From Pyrrhoderma lamaoense (Eukaryota; Basidiomycota; Agaricomycetes; Hymenochaetales; Hymenochaetaceae), in assembly GCA_002794735.1 (NCBI GenBank), contig NBAZ01000001.1, positions 3,038,001 to 3,102,000 of the forward strand: a DNA stretch of 64,000 nt, read 5' to 3'. Below are positions 57,601 through 64,000 of the stretch, piece by piece. Position 1 is the first letter of the stretch; every line of letters starts with the position of its first letter. A program made the translations under genes and the position numbers. The notes under the pieces are model-generated. The model was given only the letters and a program-made list of their open reading frames with translations, was not told the origin of the DNA and did no database searches.

Positions 57601-57973
57601 GACGCACAGTACCAGCAGCATCCTTACACCAACGTTGTCTTCGCAGCCGAGTACTATCACTGGTCCTTCGCTGAAGACGAAGGAGTCGTCAAAGAGTATG
57701 GGGTCTCCTGCCTCATCTGACGATACGTCACTTAATGGTGACCTGCCGGTAACTGCAGGAACAGGTACGAGTACATCTTCTGACGTACTCACGAACGGGA
57801 CCCAGTCACCTGATGCAAGCAAACGTACGGTAGCTATTGAGAATGTTGAACATGAAAAGGAGCATACCGAGAAAACGAAGACTAAGAAGTTGAAGAAGTA
57901 CAAGGAAGGTGCTGAGAAGATGTTCTCGTTATTCTCATCACCACGCCAACATCCTCAACATCAACAGTCATAG
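54680..57973 (+). CDS. AGC-family Ser/Thr protein kinase with long C-terminal extension
   Basis: Exons: 54680-55723, 55796-55909, 55969-56039, 56094-56128 and 56182-57973. The kinase domain has the glycine loop GKGCAG (residues about 116-121), Lys138 in ALKAI, catalytic YRDLKPEN (Asp 236) and DFG (254). The activation site is Thr in TTTFCGTAEYLAPE (about 310), and an unusual ~35-residue insertion lies between DFG and that site. TPFWANN and LLQRNPALRI are typical AGC lobes. The C-tail has PPYIPPIDP and a hydrophobic motif FDGYSF, as in Akt/Ypk/Sch9-type kinases. About 480 Ser/Lys/Glu-rich disordered residues follow. One base seems missing at AAGGGAGAC near 56421: the GYSFKGD frame ends at 56585, whereas RHSILFEEDDDEDADEE continues in the frame that runs to 57973. 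I take it as one gene. Confidence 0.83.
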
Positions 57974-60196
57974 TCGCTGGACGTTTTCATACTGTGTATG
58001 TTCGCTTATCTAGAAACCCCCTTTCCTTTCCTCTTCCTTACCGTCCTTATCCTCTCTTACTCTCTTGTTTAATGTGGGCTTCATGTTATGGAAAATTTGT
58101 ACACACACACACACCATCCTTTTTCACCTTACTTCACCCCCTCTCATACTCACCCGCCTTATTATCTTCTGCATCTCCCTCTTCCTCCCTCCCGTTATTA
58201 TGTTTTTTCATATATTTCTTTTACCCTCTCCACCATATTTTTTTACCACATATATATTTCTGCAATTCAATCACACAAATACACCTGCCATTCATTATCT
58301 TGCACGATACCCCCAAATCGCTCATTGAAACCGAAAACCCTTCTTTTGCATTTTGCCGCTGGTCTGCGCTAATTTGAGACAACGGACTCGTCGTCCCCTC
58401 GCTTAGTTTGAGCGGGGTGAAGAGAGGGGGATAATCTTAATAAAGAGATATCACCCGCTCGCCACACTTAGTCCCTCTCTCCAGTAACTCTATTTTTAAA
58501 CTTCTTCTCTTTTGGCTTGTTAATTATTGGCATCATTTCAATTTCTTACAAATTCTCCTGTTATTAATTCTTTCTTATCCTTCTTTTTCTATTTCTCCCT
58601 CTCTCTCGACATGGCACCGGGCTTATATGTATGGCCTATAGAACGCTCATTTAATTCAATTGATCTATTTGGACATAAAAAAGAATGATTTTATTATTCT
58701 CTTTTTCTCCCTTCACACGTTCTTTTGTTGATAATTTTGTTCTTACCTCCTTTCTTCTAATCTTTCTTTCTTTCTTTCCCTCTCTCTCTCCGTGTTTCCA
58801 TTTTATATACCTGTTATAATATGAAAGAATGTGAAAGTGAAATCTTTATAGTTTGTATGCAGCCTTTCTCTCTTTTTTTTACTAATACGATATAAAAGTG
58901 AACCAAACAATAATTTGAATAAAACAATAAAGATGGATTTGCCTTGTGGAGAGGACGTGTTGTCATTTTTGATAAGAGAAGATTCAGACTTTGCATATGA
59001 GCGCTAAATAAATCTGTACTTGGGAACTAAGACTAACTCAGGAAGGGAGTTCTAATCCCCATTCTCTTTCTCTTTCCGTTTCCTTTCGATATTGATAGAA
59101 AAACTCCGTAAGAGGAAACCGGCTATCGGTTTAAGGGTAAAAGAGAGAGGAGGGGGGGGGGGCTGTGCTGACTAATTGGGCTCTTTTTAACCCCTCTTTA
59201 AACTTTCTTCTATGATGCCTCATGGATTAGAACTTTGTTTAAAAATAAGCGCTTCTGTTATGAGTTGCATGATGTAGTTGTACTAGTCTAGCTTGACACC
59301 ATTGACTCTTTTGATTGATTTGGAGGTTGAGGTCGTGATGTTTCCTTCTTTTTTCTTTGTATAGCCCAGTAATATTAGATATACGATTGGCGGAGCTAGT
59401 TTGGAAACGCCTATCGAACGGAGATACTAGGTATGGTAATGTCGATCGTCATTCCCTGGACGTTCTTCCACTTTGGGGTAGAGAGAGAAACTCAATCTGG
59501 AACAAAGTTGATCGGCGTGCGCATACAGTGAGGGGTGACATAAACAAAGTTTCAGATTACAGACAAGAACATGTTTCCTCATTGTATACAGGTGGGAGGG
59601 ACTTTGATGTTGTTGTATTTATAACTCGTATTAGGGACTAGACTCAGCATAAGGGTGCTATAGGTATTTTATCAGAGAGAGAAGACAGAGCAGATAATGA
59701 TGATATAGGGGGGGAGGTGTATAGAATGATTCTAAACGCTGCCTTTTTGAGGATAGTGAGGTAAGGATGCATTGGGCCCTTCAACCCCATTGACGAGTCG
59801 CGCGCGTTTTAGAATGACTCAGGCGCACACCACGATTAACCACGCCTCTCCCATCTCTCAATCGACCAACCTTACTTGATATACCACAAGTTCCCTCAAT
59901 ATTCTCTTTTTTTCCATCTTTTTATATAATTTATATAACGATAACGCACATCCTAACCTCCCCTTTTGATTCTTTAAACTCGGCATTTTCTTCGATTTTG
60001 CTTTTCTCTCCTTTTCTTAACTAAAGCCCTATATTTACTACTTACTATTACTACACTTTGCACTTTGATTGTACCCATTTCTTGATTCTCACCGTACACT
60101 TCGTACACTCACCTCATCCTTGACTTTTCCTTCTTCTGTCTCTCGAGTTACAAAGACTGAGAGAGAGCGCTTTTTTGGGACTTTGGCAACTGTTTG
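57974..60196. other. Long gene-free stretch
   Basis: Kinase 3' flank and promoter of the BCAS3-like gene. It holds a short CA repeat near 58100-58112, a G run near 59151-59162 and pyrimidine-rich tracts at 58730-58800 and 60110-60170. An open frame at 59357-59641 has no ATG at its start and no coding character. No RNA gene was seen. Confidence 0.45.
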
Positions 60197-63100
60197 ATGA
60201 CTGACACGCCCTCCTCGTACTCATCGAAGAATGGTCATTCCAGGAGACGTAAAGGTAAAAAGCATAGACAGATTGAACCTGCGGAGACGCCCTCTAGTAG
60301 GGGGTCACCGTTCACTCAGGCTGAGAGCACGGACGTGGCTATGGATGCCACTGGAGGAAGTGGCAAGCAATCGTTGCTGCTGGCAACACCAGAGATAGAG
60401 CCCTTATCTTTGGGTCGTGGAGATGGAGATGGAGATGAGCTAGGGGCTTTCATGCATGAAGAGGAGGAGCAACCTGTCTTCGCTTTTAGAGGGGAGATGG
60501 ACGGTGTAGGTACCCTCGCAGACTGGAATGGTTGTTCATCAGATGAGAATAAGAATGTGGATACTGCTATGGGTTTATCCTTTAACACCCCTTCTTACCT
60601 CATTACTCGTGATAGTGGGAACGTCAATGATATCGCTACTCTCTCTGCTGATAACGACGACGAGGTCTTACCACCTGCTGCTGTTATGGTAAGCTCGGGA
60701 CCTCATACCACCGAAACAGGGCTTCCGGCATCCAATCCAGAGCCCTCACACCTCGACTTTCGTGAAGTTGCAGCTACTGAGGAATATGACCCATCTCCTC
60801 CTCCTTCTCTCTCCCTTATTCATTCACGCTCTCAATCTCAATCTCGTTCTCAATCCCGTTCCCAGAGCCAGATTCGTGTTGACACCAGTCAGGTTCACAA
60901 TGTTCCGAATGTGGGGTTCGGCGACATGTCTGACCTCGTGATCCCTGCTACACGGCCTGAGGAGCCTGAACCCGTTCTTGTACCCGCTGTGACGCGATTA
61001 GATTCACCTCCTCCTGTTTCTCCGCCGCCTCGCAGCGCGGGGCGTACTAGAGCTCCTATTCTTGCATCCCGGTATGTCGGATATTCTATCTACATTACTT
61101 CAGCTTCTTGTATTACGCTGCCACTGATTTGCTAACGTTCTTGTTGTTATTTGTCATCTATAATTAATAACTAAAGATCCCCCGTGTCACCTTCATCACT
61201 CTCTCGGAAACTACAGAACGTGCAAGCTATACTTCCGTCTTCCCCCCATTTACCTTCCATTGGTGGTTTTTCGAATCCTTTGGCCAATTTCGCTGCTCCG
61301 AGGATCTCGAATGTTACTGTCAGCGGTTCTAGCTTTAACCACCCGACCTCACAGCCTGCTGCTGCTGATCCGTTTTCTGGCGCTAAAGAGGCTCGACGAC
61401 GAAGTACTGGAAATTTCGGTGATACCAGAGATAGGGACCGCGCACGGTTGCGAATGACTCAGGCCCCTTCTAGGTCCAGTGAATCTGATGAAGAAGACCC
61501 GTGATTATGCCTACTTCTGCCACGACCATGAAGCATATAGGGTACCCGTCTTCAAATTCTGGTAGCAAGGATAAAGTTGTTTTTTCATCATTTGCAGTGC
61601 TGGAGGCGACGGCGTTATCAGCATTTCGGAGGCTTTTATTCGTTGGATACGAGAATGGACTCCAGATTTGGGATATTTCTCATCTTGGTGAGGTCCGTGA
61701 AATCCTTAATCGCCGCATGTCTGGTGCCGTAGTCGGATGCAGTGTTCTTCCTGCACCTCGGATAAAGGCGAGACATCCATCATTGGCAGATGAATTTGCA
61801 AAGCAGAGGCCGTTGATTGGGATTGTGTAAGAATTTACCCTTCTTTCTCTCTTTTGAGAATTATTTGATTCATAATTACGAAAGCTGATGTAATTTGTTT
61901 TGTTCTGCTTTCTCCTGCATAGAATTGAAGAGCATGACGCTAATTATTTTATGGTCTACTCTTTGGCTACTCATGAAGTTGTCAAGAAACTTGATTTTTC
62001 TGGAGCTACCGTAACGTCAATACAAGCAAGTAATTCATTCATTGTTGTTGTAAGTCTTAGACTTTTTCTTGATGAAACAATTTATCTGATCAATATTTCT
62101 GTAATCACCAGAGCACTGTTCAACCTTCATCTCTGCACATATTATGTTCTCGAACACTTAACATTTTACACACTATCCAATCACGTCAAATTTTTTCTTT
62201 TTCTCGACCTGTATCAATACATACTTCTGAGGGTTCTGTAGAAACTACTTATACTGCGCGACAAGATCGCCCTCATCCAGTTTTCACTTTATCTTCACGT
62301 TTACTTGCGTTTGCATCTATATCAACTTCTCCTGACTCTTCTTCTTTAACGAATATATACCCACGCATGGCTGTCCCACATTCTCCGTCCATTCAACTTG
62401 GACCAATACATGTCTCACAGGCAGATATTGGAAATGCAGCCATGAAGGTTGGTGGAGGTTTGCTGAGTGGTATGAAGACGTTGGGAGGACTTGCCGTTGC
62501 TGCTGCACGAGGGGAAAGGGCTTCCTCTGCTACATCTGCAGAAGGAGGTGGATTCCGCAAGTTTTTCTCACGTAGTGCGCCAGCGGCTACTCCTACTGTT
62601 CTTCACAGTCGAAGTGTGTCTGAGTCTATGACAACAACAACCGATATTTATAATAGACAGTCCTCCCAAGGCGTGTCTCATCCTACGGCCCTATCTCCTT
62701 CTCAACCAGATGCGGTTCATGTAACGATCCTGGATTTACAGCCGTTACTCGATGATTTTGAGAGTGGGAGACCAGAGTGTTTGTCTGATTTCACTGTGTC
62801 AAGTGGACAGACTGTGGCTGGACTGAAGTTCTCGGAAGATGGTAATAATATTGCTGTCGTTCCTGATGATGGTGGTACAGTACGTTTGTATCAGATTAAG
62901 CCTCGTTCTCGGACCCTCCGAACTGCTGCTCTCAACAATAGCATTCACAGTCTTCGGGATAAACCTGCTTTGGAACTTGTACGACAAGATTCTGTTGGGG
63001 GTGTTGAGAATCCTGCTACGCTTCCTGGTGATGAGACGTTTATTGACAATGCACCGTGGCACGTTTATGATCTGCGTCGTGGGAGGACGAGTGGAATTAT

Positions 63101-64000
63101 AGAATCTGTACAATATTCTTATGATAGTCGTTGGGTTGGGATCAGTACAAGAAAGCGCACGATCCACGTATTTGCTACAAACCCTTATGGTGGCAAGCCA
63201 GATGATGCGAGTCACCTTGAAGGTAGGGTGAAGAACGTGGATGAGATCGTAGGTTTTTTTCTTACGTATTCTAAGAAATTCATTTTACTAATGTAATAAA
63301 AATATCACTTTCAGCCTCCGCTTTCAACTGAATTGAAACCCATTGTACGACTGCGTTCTAATCCTGTGACATCTCGGGAGCAGCATTCTGTTCCTTTAGT
63401 TTTTACGTTTATTTCGTCTTCTGAATCATTACCTACCAAGTTTTTACCTGCGTTTAACACATTTTCTCCTCCTTCCTCTGTAACATCATCAACCCCACCA
63501 TCTGTGCCTCATAGACGCACACAATCCGTTTCACCGAGGCTTCCTGCAAGGCCTACGAATTACCAAGATATCCTAATATTTGACCCTTCTGATGGGACCC
63601 TGTCTTTACGTCGAATGGTTATTTCTGTGAGAGTTGGGGATGTTGGGTCATCGTTTTTGGCTTCCCTACCTATTCCTACTGCTACTAGTATTTCTCTTCC
63701 TGGAATGGGTCTCATGGGTTTTCCAGCTGTAGCATCACCGAAGATGTCAGCTACAACCTCTTCTAGTTCAACAAATGAGAATGTTGTTACCGAGTTGGTT
63801 GCTAAGGACTCGACTGTAGCGACTTGGAATTTAATGAGAGACTCAAAGTGGAGCGATGTGAAGGAGCCGCTAAATATTGAGAATACACCTCAGCAACGGA
63901 GGGTCATCTCAAAGTCAGAGTGAGTACATATGTTTCAGAGAAGCTTTTAGACTTTTGTGATTAAGTCAATATTCTTGTTTTCTATAGGTGGCTAGCTCAG
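60197..64000 (+). CDS. BCAS3-like WD40 protein, 3' end cut by window edge
   Basis: BCAS3-family proteins are beta-propellers; in animals BCAS3 binds phosphoinositides in early autophagosomes. The N-terminal ~400 residues are Ser/Pro-rich and disordered, with an SQSRSQSRSQSQ-type repeat near 60830. WD-type blades follow: RLLFVGYENGLQIWDISHLGEVREIL, YFMVYSLATHEVVKKLDF, VTILDLQPL, VAGLKFSEDGNNIAVV, VRLYQIKPRSRTLR and SVQYSYDSRWVGISTRKRTIHVF. The run of small blades with a long insertion (GGGLLSGMKTLGGLAVAAA) matches the family. One base seems missing near 61500, at GACCCGTGATT; restoring it joins EEDP to VIMPTSATT. The gene runs off the right edge while coding, just after a 3' intron acceptor near 63988. 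The start is the first ATG of the frame. Confidence 0.8.

Noticed and set aside
56542..57903. Long minus-strand open frames under the AGC kinase tail
   Set aside because: Shadows of the Ser/Lys/Glu-rich coding sequence on the plus strand.
58100..58112. CA microsatellite and the G run at 59151 as functional elements
   Set aside because: Short simple repeats of a kind expected in intergenic fungal DNA.
59357..59641. 94-codon open frame
   Set aside because: Does not begin with ATG and has no coding character or splice context.

Overview
The window is nuclear DNA from a filamentous basidiomycete fungus, most likely an Agaricomycete. Genes are interrupted by many 50-65 nt GT-AG introns. Gene content is typical of the group: a Sec14/CRAL-TRIO protein, riboflavin synthase, TFIID subunit TAF2 with bromodomains, an eukaryotic RNA-dependent RNA polymerase, IST1, a GRAM/VASt sterol-transfer protein, thioredoxin, an AGC kinase and a BCAS3-like WD40 protein. 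I saw no rRNA, tRNA, CRISPR array or viral sequence.

Positions 1-15530 are an accessory region: an eroding tandem array of about five segmental repeats. Each unit carries, in order, a mitochondrial AIM9-like kinase-fold (APH family) gene on +, a fragment of the 3' end of a Sec14 gene on -, and a small ~120-aa protein gene on -. The small gene and the next kinase gene face away from each other across a shared, conserved promoter. Kinase copies at 409-2290 and 10290-12195 are open; copies at 3838-4249, 6731-8600 and 13845-14815 are broken. The small gene is intact only at 13134-13496. No unit whose two partners can both be seen keeps both intact. The Sec14 tails show that the duplicated segment ended inside the complete Sec14 gene at 15529-17792, which bounds the array.

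Positions 15529-64000 are ordinary single-copy genes: Sec14-like (-), a Ser/Pro-rich protein with a Met/Gly-rich tail (-), RIB5 (-) divergent from TAF2 (+), a SAM methyltransferase (+), IST1 (-), a LAM/Aster-type lipid-transfer protein (-), thioredoxin (+), RdRP (+), an acidic nuclear-type protein (-), an AGC kinase (+) and a BCAS3-like gene cut by the right edge (+). Long gene-free stretches lie at 33764-36744, 49310-51995 and 57974-60196. A 518-bp foldback MITE flanked by TA lies at 52990-53507.

Caution: at least seven otherwise well-conserved genes carry single-base indels, nearly all deletions in short homopolymers. I read these as probable assembly errors, so a single frameshift here is weak evidence of gene death. 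The broken kinase copies carry many more lesions than that.
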